Origin: Bacteroidota bacterium
Lineage (GTDB): Bacteria; Bacteroidota; Bacteroidia; Bacteroidales; UBA10428
Assembly: GCA_024640925.1 (NCBI GenBank)
Contig: JAHEEB010000191.1
Location: forward strand, 1-7,310
Reading direction: 5' to 3'
DNA: 7,310 nt
In this document: positions 1-6,287 of the stretch, piece after piece
How positions within the stretch are numbered: position 1 is the first letter of the stretch
How the letters are laid out: the number at the start of each line of letters is the position of its first letter
Made by a program: the position numbers and the translations under genes
The notes under the pieces: generated by a model
The model's input: the letters and a program-made list of their open reading frames with translations, nothing else
Databases searched by the model: none
Told to the model about the DNA's origin: nothing

Positions 1-479
1 ATGAAATTGAAAAGAGGGTAGGAAAAATAGGGATAATCAGAATTATGCCTAATACCGCCATAGCAATTAAAGAATCAATGACCTGTATAACTCATAGAAA
101 TATTTCTTCGGATCAGGAATCTTCCATACTTGGACTATTTAATAAGCTGGGGAATGCCATTTTAATAAATGAAGAACTAATGGGTGCGGCAACTGTAATT
201 GGAGCCTGCGGTACTGCATTTGCATTGAGGTTTATGAGGGCTATGTCACAGGGAGGTATAGAAATAGGGTTTAGTTCCGATGTTTCGCAGCTTATAACAG
301 CTCAAACCATTAAAGGTGCAGCCAGGTTAATACTCGAAAGTGGTAATCATCCGGAACAAGAGATAGATAAAGTTACTACACCCATGGGGGTAACAATTTC
401 GGGACTCAATGAAATGGAACATCAGGGATTTAGTTCTGCTATAATTAAAGGTCTTTTGACTTCTTTCAATAAACTTTAA
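1..479 (+). CDS. proC: Pyrroline-5-carboxylate reductase, C-terminal part (5' end outside window)
   Basis: This enzyme reduces 1-pyrroline-5-carboxylate to proline with NAD(P)H, the last step of proline synthesis, in the cytoplasm. The frame is open from base 3 to the TAA at 477-479, giving 158 visible residues of a family that is usually about 265-275 long, so the N-terminal Rossmann nucleotide-binding half is missing. The ATG at 45 is internal: codons before it read IIRI and lead straight into the conserved MPNT motif (known members: RVMPNT). Further on is the helical dimerisation domain, with VIGACGTAFA where many homologues have a GSGPA-type motif, then QGGIEIGF, AQTIKGAARL and the conserved KVTTPMGVT segment (PGG-T in many homologues). 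The end, LNEMEHQGF, matches my recollection of Bacteroidota ProC proteins. Family assignment is firm. No partner gene of proline synthesis is visible here. Confidence 0.93.
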   Translation, partial: EIEKRVGKIGIIRIMPNTAIAIKESMTCITHRNISSDQESSILGLFNKLGNAILINEELMGAATVIGACGTAFALRFMRAMSQGGIEIGFSSDVSQLITAQTIKGAARLILESGNHPEQEIDKVTTPMGVTISGLNEMEHQGFSSAIIKGLLTSFNKL

Positions 480-492
480 GTAAAAACAAAGA

Positions 493-514
493 ATTCCTGA
501 TAATTTATCAGAAT
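493..514 (+). terminator. Possible terminator hairpin after proC
   Basis: Starting 14 nt after the proC stop, CTGATA (497-502) pairs with TATCAG (506-511) across a 3-nt loop. The stem extends by three more pairs (ATT 493-495 with AAT 512-514) past one bulged C at 496. The following bases are moderately T-rich (CTTGTACTTATTTATT) but there is no clean T run. Position fits a proC terminator; the structure is modest. Confidence 0.35.
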
Positions 515-604
515 CTTGTACTTATTTATTCACAATATTGTCTTTTATAAAAACTTATTAAAATCAATTAATACTTAAAACTATTTTGTAATTTAGGAAT
601 TATA

Positions 605-658
605 AACCTGGATGATTATTAGTTGTTCTCAACCTGTTTCAAACGGTATACCCAGGTT
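605..658. repeat. 7-bp inverted repeat in the spacer upstream of the DUF2231 gene
   Basis: AACCTGG (605-611) and CCAGGTT (652-658) are perfect reverse complements 40 nt apart, and a third copy of AACCTG lies between them at 632-637. This could be a leader structure or binding site, or chance. The rest of the 480-691 spacer is very AT-rich and I see no gene in it. A near match to the Bacteroidota -7 element (TATTTTG, 582-588) has a 1-nt instead of 2-nt spacer and no TTG at the expected -33 distance. Confidence 0.25.
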
Positions 659-691
659 CTCTCAATTATATATTCTCTAAATAATTATGAA

Positions 692-1123
692 ATGTTTAAT
701 ACAGCTCATTTACATCCAATGATTGTGCATTTTCCAATCGCTCTGATCATGATAGGGTTTCTTGCTGATCTTATCTTTATTTTTTACAAAAAGGAATTAT
801 GTCTCTCCAAAACAGGATTTTATTTGATGATACTGGGGACTCTTGGAGCTGCTGCAGCTTTTACTTCCGGACATTTATTTACAACTGAACCTATGCAGGG
901 AGCCATTGTTGAAATCTTTGAGAAACACGAAACTTTTGCATTAATTACACTGCTTATTATGTCAGCAGGTTCGTTGATAAGAATTTATGCAGTACTTAAA
1001 AAACCGGAATCAAAAACAATAAAGTGGACAATATTCTGCTTCTACTTTTTTGGTACCTTATCGGTCGGACTTACAGGTTTCCTTGGTGGTACTATGGTGT
1101 TCGATTACATGATAGGTATTTAA
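692..1123 (+). CDS. DUF2231-type four-helix membrane protein
   Basis: This is a predicted inner-membrane protein of 143 residues. It has four hydrophobic segments at about 10-32, 42-62, 80-100 and 113-136. Near the start is HLHPMIVHFPIAL, the HP...HFPIAL signature typical of DUF2231 proteins. Other possible family positions are G60-H61, H79-E80 at the head of helix 3, and a glycine-rich TGFLGGTMVF near the end. Conserved histidines inside or beside the helices suggest metal or haem binding, but that is inference; the family has no settled function that I know of. The frame can be extended to a TTG at 623. I chose the ATG at 692 because it sits just before the family motif and the extra 23 residues look unlike it. 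There is no Shine-Dalgarno sequence. The rubrerythrin gene starts 57 bp downstream on the same strand, so cotranscription and a shared redox role are plausible. Confidence 0.8.
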   Translation: MFNTAHLHPMIVHFPIALIMIGFLADLIFIFYKKELCLSKTGFYLMILGTLGAAAAFTSGHLFTTEPMQGAIVEIFEKHETFALITLLIMSAGSLIRIYAVLKKPESKTIKWTIFCFYFFGTLSVGLTGFLGGTMVFDYMIGI

Positions 1124-1180
1124 AAATTCTGCTGTTTCTTCAACAAACTAATTTCCAATGTAAAACTAAATCATAAAAAC

Positions 1181-1825
1181 ATGAAAAAATTTAGCTATTT
1201 AATCCTTCTGATTTCTGTAATCTCGTTTCTGACTGGTTGTGGTACTAAAAAACCGGTAAAAAGTATCGAAGCCCTGAAAGAAGTATACAATGGCGAGTCA
1301 ACCGCCAGTGCCAAATACGCAAAATTTGCTGAAAAGGCACGCGAAGAGGGTTTTGATACCCTTTCTGTTATGTTCGAAGCTACTTCAAAAGCAGAGGCAA
1401 TACATGCCGAAAATCATAAAAAAGCTCTTTTAAAACTTGGTGATTCTGTTGGTGCACCTGTAATAGGAGAATTTATTGTTTTATCAACAGCAGAAAACCT
1501 TGCCGATGCAATTAAGGGAGAAACCTATGAAATTAATAGTATGTACCCGGGATTCATTGTTACTGCAGAGGCAGAACAGGCAGTTGATGCAAAAAAGAGT
1601 TTTACCTGGGCTCTCGATACGGAAAAGAAGCACTTACAATTTTATCAGAAAGCGCTGGATGCTATAAATACAGGCAGTGAGAAAACATTATCAATAGCAT
1701 GGTCTGTTTGTCCGGTTTGCGGCAATACTTACGAATCTGCAACCCTTCCGGAAGCTTGTGATTTCTGCATGACCCCAAAAGATAAATTTATTTCTTTCCA
1801 GGCCCAGGAAGAAATTGCTATTTAA
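1181..1825 (+). CDS. rbr: Rubrerythrin with lipoprotein signal peptide
   Basis: Rubrerythrins reduce hydrogen peroxide with a diiron site fed by a rubredoxin-like iron centre. The 214-residue product starts with MKK, a hydrophobic stretch and the lipobox LTGC (Cys20), so it should be exported and lipid-anchored; most family members are cytoplasmic. Residues 28-165 form the ferritin-like domain with the expected ligands: E39 (NGES), E72 and H75 (AEAIH), E114 and E117 (GETYE), a Glu in TAEAE (E130 or E132), and E148 with H151 (TEKKH). The C-terminal rubredoxin-like knuckle has C177, C180, C193 and C196 (CPVC...CDFC). Both centres therefore look intact. The ATG is preceded by an A-rich stretch (ATAAAAAC) and gives a well-formed signal peptide. 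The DUF2231 membrane protein is 57 bp upstream. Family call is firm; placement in the envelope is inferred from the lipobox. Confidence 0.92.
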   Translation: MKKFSYLILLISVISFLTGCGTKKPVKSIEALKEVYNGESTASAKYAKFAEKAREEGFDTLSVMFEATSKAEAIHAENHKKALLKLGDSVGAPVIGEFIVLSTAENLADAIKGETYEINSMYPGFIVTAEAEQAVDAKKSFTWALDTEKKHLQFYQKALDAINTGSEKTLSIAWSVCPVCGNTYESATLPEACDFCMTPKDKFISFQAQEEIAI

Positions 1826-1887
1826 AAGTTGAAAGTATAATTTGTATCGATAAATTCTTAAATAATACCATAATACTTGACAAAATA

Positions 1888-1927
1888 AAGTTTCCTGGTA
1901 TTTTCCATAATAAATACCAGGAAACTT
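1888..1927. terminator. Perfect 16-bp inverted repeat, likely terminator after rubrerythrin
   Basis: AAGTTTCCTGGTATTT (1888-1903) and its exact reverse complement (1912-1927) enclose an 8-nt loop. The hairpin starts 62 nt after the rubrerythrin stop and ends 46 nt before cysE. It is flanked on the left by A-rich sequence (CAAAATA) but not followed by a T run on the + strand, so it is not a textbook intrinsic terminator. A regulator site or a small repeat element are alternatives. Confidence 0.5.
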
Positions 1928-1958
1928 GTTATAAGGAGCATAATTATCTTTTATTTTG
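1926..1958 (+). promoter_or_regulatory. Candidate promoter for cysE-cysK
   Basis: TTG at 1926-1928 lies 25 bases upstream of TTATTTTG (1951-1958), which has one mismatch to the Bacteroidota -7 element TAnnTTTG. The spacing is near that expected between the -33 and -7 boxes. Transcription would start close to 1965, leaving a very short leader before the ATG at 1974. The TTG overlaps the right arm of the inverted repeat at 1912-1927. Weak motif evidence only. Confidence 0.3.
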
Positions 1959-1973
1959 TATTAAAATAACACC

Positions 1974-2810
1974 ATGGATACTACCGAAAATTTTCCGCAA
2001 TTTCTTTTCCAGAGATTTAATGAATTTAGCCCGAGCGTGCCTTCCATGTGCAAAGCTCATGCTTTTACCGATAATATAATCAATTTTCTTTTTCCTTTTA
2101 AAATTGATAAAAAGTGTACACTGCAACAAATAGAGCTTAATTTTGCACAACTACAAATCGATTTTCAGGACTTGATTGGCACTCTTGAAAAAACGCTGCA
2201 AAGTCCTATAAACATATTAACCCAAGAGTTTTTTTCGAAGGTACCGGGTATTTATAAAAACTTAATGAACGATGCACATAATTTTCTGGATTTTGATCCT
2301 GCTGCGCGTTCTATCGAAAGTGTTATTCTCTATTATCCCGGATTTTATGCCATTTCGGTGTACCGGTTGGCCCATGAATTATATAAGCTCAACGTCCCCT
2401 ATTTACCTCGCATGATGAGCGAATATGCTCACAGTAAAACGGGGATTGATATTCATCCGGGTGCAGAAATTGGAGAAAACTTTTTTATTGACCATGGAAC
2501 GGGTATTGTTATTGGAGAAACGACAATAATTGGTAATAATGTGAAGATATACCAGGGTGTTACTCTTGGTGCAATTTGTGTTGAAAAAAGAATGAAGGGT
2601 CTTAAAAGGCATCCGACAATAGAAGATAATGTAATAATCTATTCCGGAAGTACTATACTTGGTGGTGATACCATTGTCGGTCACGACACAGTGGTAGGAG
2701 GAAATGTTTGGCTGACCAAAAGTGTACCACCAAACAGTGTTTTGTATCACGAGAGTAAGACCACAATACGAAATGGAAAATCAGAAGATGGATGTAAAAT
2801 GATTCTCTAA
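1974..2810 (+). CDS. cysE: Serine O-acetyltransferase
   Basis: The enzyme transfers acetyl from acetyl-CoA to L-serine, making O-acetylserine, the first committed step of cysteine synthesis in the cytoplasm. The 278-residue protein has a helical N-terminal region (about 1-150) and then a left-handed beta-helix built from hexapeptide repeats (about 155-250). Recognisable catalytic parts are D159 and H161 in IDIHPG and H174 in DHGTG, matching the Asp/His pair known from E. coli CysE, followed by VIGET, GVTLG and RHP (H213). After VPPNS the tail reads LYHESKTTIRN rather than the AGVPAR seen in enterobacterial CysE, as in the EpsC-like form, and ends in Ile-Leu. The start is the ATG at 1974 (ACACCATGG); no Shine-Dalgarno is visible. 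cysK follows after 57 bp on the same strand and uses the product, so an operon is likely. Confidence 0.94.
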   Translation: MDTTENFPQFLFQRFNEFSPSVPSMCKAHAFTDNIINFLFPFKIDKKCTLQQIELNFAQLQIDFQDLIGTLEKTLQSPINILTQEFFSKVPGIYKNLMNDAHNFLDFDPAARSIESVILYYPGFYAISVYRLAHELYKLNVPYLPRMMSEYAHSKTGIDIHPGAEIGENFFIDHGTGIVIGETTIIGNNVKIYQGVTLGAICVEKRMKGLKRHPTIEDNVIIYSGSTILGGDTIVGHDTVVGGNVWLTKSVPPNSVLYHESKTTIRNGKSEDGCKMIL

Positions 2811-2819
2811 TCTGATTTT
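2777..2819 (+). promoter_or_regulatory. Possible weak hairpin plus T run at the end of cysE
   Basis: AAAATCAGA (2777-2785), inside the last codons of cysE, is the exact reverse complement of TCTGATTTT (2811-2819) just after the stop. A run of T follows (to 2830, with two A interrupting). This could cause partial termination between cysE and cysK. The 25-nt loop and the active translation of the left arm argue against a strong terminator. Confidence 0.25.
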
Positions 2820-2867
2820 TAATTTTTTTTCAACTTTATATGATAAAAAAATCTAACTATTTATTCT

Positions 2868-3779
2868 ATGAAAATAGCAAACATTCTTGAGGCTATCGGA
2901 AACACTCCGCATCTGAAAATCAATAAACTATTTGATAAGGATTACAATGTTTGGATCAAACTGGAAAGAGCAAATCCTGGCGGAAGCATTAAGGACAGAA
3001 TTGCTTTGTCGATGATAGAAGATGCCGAAAATAAGGGGATTTTAAAAAAAGGAGCTGTAATTATTGAGCCAACATCGGGCAATACAGGTATCGGACTTGC
3101 TATGGTTGCTGCTGTAAAAGGGTATCGCATGATTTTAGTTATGCCCGATTCAATGTCAATTGAGCGTAGGAAGCTTATGTCGGCATATGGTGCAGAGTTT
3201 GAGCTTACTCCGCGTGAAAAGGGTATGAAAGGGTCAATAGAAAAGGCGAAGGAACTTGCAAAACAAATTCCGGGATCATGGATTCCATCACAATTTGAAA
3301 ATCCTGCAAATATAGAAGTACACAAAAAAACAACGGCACAAGAGATTATAGCTGACTTTCCTGAGGGAATTGACTTCCTGATAACCGGAGTTGGTACAGG
3401 GGGTCATTTAACAGGTGTGACAGAAGTACTTAAGCAAAAATGGCCTAAATTGAAGGTTTTTGCAGTGGAACCCCAGCAGTCGCCTGTAATAAGTGGGGGA
3501 CAACCAGGACCTCATCCAATTCAGGGAATTGGTGCCGGTTTTATCCCTGCCAATTTGCACAAGGAATTGCTGGATGGTGTTATTCAGATCTCTAAGGAAG
3601 AAGCTTTTGGTTATGCCCAAAAAGCCCCCAAGATTGAAGCCCTGTTGGGAGGTATATCGTCGGGTGCTACCCTTGCAGCTATTGCTAAAAAGCTGCCTGA
3701 TATTCCAAAAGGATCTACAATCCTTGGTTTTAACTACGATTCAGGAGAGAGATATTTATCAATCGATGGATTATTTTGA
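2868..3779 (+). CDS. cysK: Cysteine synthase (O-acetylserine sulfhydrylase)
   Basis: This PLP enzyme replaces the acetate of O-acetylserine with sulfide to give cysteine, completing the pathway begun by the gene just upstream. It has 303 residues of a fold-type II PLP protein. K42 in PGGSIKDR is the PLP-binding lysine; TSGNTG (69-74) is the substrate loop; GVGTGG (174-179) holds the cofactor phosphate; S265 lies in GISSGA; and S292 in DSGERYLS is near the pyridine nitrogen. [21 protein letters not shown], and [15 protein letters not shown] are more like CysK than CysM, although the length equals that of E. coli CysM. The C-terminus stops soon after GERYLS, without the longer tail of E. coli CysK. 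The entry motif is GNTPHLKI where GNTPLVKL is usual. The start ATG at 2868 is the only sensible one. It converges on rnr, with a repeat array between them. Confidence 0.94.
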   Translation: MKIANILEAIGNTPHLKINKLFDKDYNVWIKLERANPGGSIKDRIALSMIEDAENKGILKKGAVIIEPTSGNTGIGLAMVAAVKGYRMILVMPDSMSIERRKLMSAYGAEFELTPREKGMKGSIEKAKELAKQIPGSWIPSQFENPANIEVHKKTTAQEIIADFPEGIDFLITGVGTGGHLTGVTEVLKQKWPKLKVFAVEPQQSPVISGGQPGPHPIQGIGAGFIPANLHKELLDGVIQISKEEAFGYAQKAPKIEALLGGISSGATLAAIAKKLPDIPKGSTILGFNYDSGERYLSIDGLF

Positions 3780-3783
3780 TATT

Positions 3784-3832
3784 GTGATCGGTGATCGGTG
3801 ATCAGTAATCAGTGATCAGTGATCAGTGATCA
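3784..3832. repeat. Tandem array of seven 7-bp units, consensus GTGATCA
   Basis: Seven head-to-tail units begin at 3784, 3791, 3798, 3805, 3812, 3819 and 3826. Units 1 and 2 read GTGATCG, unit 4 reads GTAATCA, and the other four read GTGATCA. A decayed eighth unit may begin at 3833 (GTAAGAT). The array starts 4 nt after the cysK stop and ends 29 nt before the rnr stop. Each full unit contains TGATCA, a 6-bp palindrome with GATC at its core, so either strand can fold into several alternative hairpins. T5 at 3841-3845 follows on the + strand. It may act as a terminator or barrier between the convergent genes, or be a slippage-prone simple repeat. The remaining spacer (3833-3861) shows only a 5-bp AAGAT/ATCTT pairing. 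Confidence 0.9.
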
Positions 3833-3861
3833 GTAAGATGTTTTTATTCACTTATCTTTTA

Positions 3862-5997
3862 TCACTTCTCTGCCAGGGCATAATCAAGTTGCTTGCGGGC
3901 AAGATTGGTCCTGATAACTTTTACTTTTATCTTGTCTCCCAACTGGTATATTTTCCCGGTTTGTCTACCCATTAACCAGTAATTATCTTCGTCATATTCA
4001 TAGAAATCATCCACCAAATCGCGTATGGAAACGAGCCCTTCACATTTATTCTCAATAATTTCCACAAAAATTCCATATTCCGATACGCCTGAAATGATTC
4101 CGTCATAATCATTGCCGACTTTATCCTGCATAAATTCAACCTGTTTGTATTTAATAGAGGCCCTTTCCGCTTCTGTGGCACGCTGTTCCATTTCAGAAGA
4201 ATGCTGGCAATATTTTTCATATTTCTTCTTACTCTTGGATTCTCCATTATTCAAATAATGAAATAACAGACGGTGTACCATCATGTCGGGGTAACGACGG
4301 ATAGGAGAAGTAAAGTGTGTGTAATTATCAAAGGATAGTCCGTAATGACCAATATTTGTTGTTGAATATTCTGCCTTTGCCATTGAACGTACGGCAAGGG
4401 TTTCAACCAGATCCTGCTCTGGTTTTCCTTTTACATCGTGGAGAACCTGATTTAAAGTAGTTGAAATATTCGCAGCAGAGCTTAACAGAAGCCTATGTCC
4501 GAACTTTCCGATAACTCTGTTAAACCGTTGAAGTTTCTCGGGGTTGGGTTTGTCGTGAATTCTGTAAACAAATGTTTTTTTACCATCGGGATGTTTTGTT
4601 TTACCTACAAAATTTGCAACCTGCTTATTGGCAAGCAACATAAATTCCTCGACGAGTTCGTTTGACAATCCATGTTCCCTGAAATATACCCTGAGAGGTT
4701 TTCCATCCTTATCGATATCGAATTTAATTTCATCACGATCGAATGAAATAGCCCCATGTTTAAACCGTTCGTCTCTTAATTTCCTGGCAAGCTCATTTAA
4801 TTTAAGCATCTCTTCGGAATAATCACCTTTACACGTGTCAATAATTTCTTGTGCTTCGCGATAGGTAAACCTTCTGTTCGAAAGTATTACTGTTTTTCCG
4901 AACCATTCATCCAGTACTTTAGCATCGTTGTCGAGTTCAAAAACGGCTGAAAAGCAAAGCTTTTCTTCATTGGGGCGCAATGAACAAATAAAATTTGACA
5001 GCCGTTCCGGCAACATAGGAACTACTCTGTCTACCAAATAAACCGAGGTGGCGCGTTCAAGTGCCTCATCGTCGAGTATTGTTTTGGATTTCACAAAATG
5101 GGTTACATCTGCTATATGAACTCCTACTTCCCAGTTACCATTATCCAGTTTTTTTATCGAAAGAGCATCATCAAAATCCTTCGCATCATCAGGGTCGATG
5201 GTAAAAGTAACTACATCTCTGAAATCACGACGCTCAGCATAGTCTTGTTCTGTTATAGCAGAGGGTATAGCTTCCGATTCGGCTAAGATATCCTCAGAAA
5301 ATCGATATGGCAATCCGAATTCTGCTAAAATTGCATGCATTTCAGTTTCATGAACACCCTGATCGCCAAGAACTTCGACTACTTCGCCAAATGGGTTTTT
5401 TGCTTTGGCTGGCCAGTCGGTAATACGGGCAATAACTTTTTGTCCATTTTTGGCATCTTTCAGTCGTTCTAGCGGGATAAACAAATCATAAGGCATTTGC
5501 CGCGAATCTGCCTGGAAGAAAGCAAATTTGTCCAATACTTCAATTACACCAACAAAATTTTCGCGGGCTCTTTCCATTATTTCAATAACCTCTCCCTCCG
5601 GATTATGCTTTTTCCGTTTGGCATACAAGAAAACCTTCACTAAATCGCCATTTAGAGCATGTTTAAGGTTGTCCTTTGAAATAAAGATATCTTCTTTTAA
5701 TGTGTCGCTTGTAACAAAACCATACCCACCCTGGGTAATTTCAATATGGCCAACAATATTACCAACAGATGATTTTAGTTTAAACTTTCCTGTAGAAATC
5801 TCTTCAAGCATCCCGTCGTTCTTCAGTTCTTCGAGAATTTCCATTACCAGTGATTTCTCATCACTGATTTTAACCAGGAGTTGATTTGCTATTTGTTTGT
5901 AGTTTAAGGATTTTTTAGGATTACTTGAGAAAATTCCAATTATACTATTTTTGAATGCATTTCTGTCTACTTTACCTTTTTTTGTTTTTTTACTCAT
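3862..5997 (-). CDS. rnr: Ribonuclease R (RNB-family 3'-5' exoribonuclease)
   Basis: RNase R degrades RNA processively from the 3' end, including structured RNA, and takes part in rRNA and mRNA quality control in the cytoplasm. The 711-residue product has a basic start and a winged-helix-like region (about 10-75), a cold-shock/OB domain (about 78-125, with GGYGFV), a second OB-like region (about 145-210), the RNB catalytic domain (about 255-580) and an S1 domain (about 627-708, with GIISGVSEYGIFVEI). Catalytic aspartates D268, D274, D276 and D277 lie in IDPDDAKDFDDA, in line with the E. coli site, and the RNB signature HFTSPIRRYPDMMVHR is at 561-576. E. coli RNase R has 813 residues with a lysine-rich tail; here the protein stops right after S1. 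The ATG at 5997-5995 gives MSKKTKKGK. It is divergent from the carboxyltransferase gene and convergent with cysK. Confidence 0.96.
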   Translation of the reverse strand: MSKKTKKGKVDRNAFKNSIIGIFSSNPKKSLNYKQIANQLLVKISDEKSLVMEILEELKNDGMLEEISTGKFKLKSSVGNIVGHIEITQGGYGFVTSDTLKEDIFISKDNLKHALNGDLVKVFLYAKRKKHNPEGEVIEIMERARENFVGVIEVLDKFAFFQADSRQMPYDLFIPLERLKDAKNGQKVIARITDWPAKAKNPFGEVVEVLGDQGVHETEMHAILAEFGLPYRFSEDILAESEAIPSAITEQDYAERRDFRDVVTFTIDPDDAKDFDDALSIKKLDNGNWEVGVHIADVTHFVKSKTILDDEALERATSVYLVDRVVPMLPERLSNFICSLRPNEEKLCFSAVFELDNDAKVLDEWFGKTVILSNRRFTYREAQEIIDTCKGDYSEEMLKLNELARKLRDERFKHGAISFDRDEIKFDIDKDGKPLRVYFREHGLSNELVEEFMLLANKQVANFVGKTKHPDGKKTFVYRIHDKPNPEKLQRFNRVIGKFGHRLLLSSAANISTTLNQVLHDVKGKPEQDLVETLAVRSMAKAEYSTTNIGHYGLSFDNYTHFTSPIRRYPDMMVHRLLFHYLNNGESKSKKKYEKYCQHSSEMEQRATEAERASIKYKQVEFMQDKVGNDYDGIISGVSEYGIFVEIIENKCEGLVSIRDLVDDFYEYDEDNYWLMGRQTGKIYQLGDKIKVKVIRTNLARKQLDYALAEK

Positions 5998-6124
5998 ATT
6001 TTATTATTTAATTACATATCTAAGTGCCAATAATGTTCTGATTTAATGATGTTTGAAGAATATTTTAAACTAAATATGACTTACCTATAATCAAAACAAT
6101 ATCAGCTAATTAAATATTGGTTAT

Positions 6125-6133
6125 GCAAACTTA
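6125..6133 (-). promoter_or_regulatory. Candidate -7 element for rnr
   Basis: On the minus strand these bases read TAAGTTTGC, a full match to the Bacteroidota primary sigma -7 consensus TAnnTTTG, with the C often found after it. It would start transcription near 6118, giving a leader of about 120 nt before the rnr ATG. No clear TTG -33 box is seen at the usual distance. Confidence 0.4.
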
Positions 6134-6167
6134 ACAAAACAGTAGGTTATAATCATAAGAATATTAT

Positions 6168-6175
6168 TATTTTTG
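6168..6175 (+). promoter_or_regulatory. Candidate -7 element for the carboxyltransferase gene
   Basis: TATTTTTG matches TAnnTTTG on the plus strand. It lies about 110 nt before the ATG at 6288. It sits in an AT-rich run where chance matches are common, and no TTG is found at the -33 distance, so support is weak. Confidence 0.25.
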
Positions 6176-6287
6176 TTTAAAGCATTTATGATACGAATGC
6201 ACCAAACCATATTATCCTCCCTGGCTCAAAAGGCCATAACTACTTTCTATTCAGTAGTATTACATTTCAAATAATCCTTTCAAAAAA

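Larger units (their letters stand above)
5998..6287. other. 290-bp divergent intergenic region
   Basis: This AT-rich stretch separates the start of rnr (minus) from the start of the carboxyltransferase gene (plus), so both promoters should be here. Two -7-like elements are listed separately. Small hairpins can be drawn (GCATT 6182-6186 with AATGC 6196-6200; TGGC with GCCA near 6222-6236), but none is convincing. A 28-codon open frame runs from 6188 to 6274 on the + strand. I recognise no RNA gene or riboswitch. Confidence 0.7.

Noticed and set aside
605..658. tRNA-like 7-bp end stem with a TTCAAAC stretch inside
   Set aside because: The span is only 54 nt, the T stem does not pair, and no anticodon or D arm can be drawn.
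623..691. Longer DUF2231 protein starting at the TTG at 623
   Set aside because: The extra 23 residues do not resemble the family start, and an ATG at 692 lies directly before the conserved HP...HFPIAL motif.
2403..2750. Minus-strand open frame of 115 codons inside cysE
   Set aside because: It is antisense to the conserved beta-helix region of cysE and its translation shows no recognisable domain.
2942..3325. Minus-strand open frame of 127 codons inside cysK
   Set aside because: It lies fully antisense to the PLP-binding core of cysK and looks like a composition shadow.
3784..3832. CRISPR array
   Set aside because: Units are 7 bp with no spacers between them, and no cas genes are present.
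3833..3861. Intrinsic terminator for rnr or cysK
   Set aside because: Only a 5-bp AAGAT/ATCTT pairing with a 14-nt loop can be found, too weak to list.
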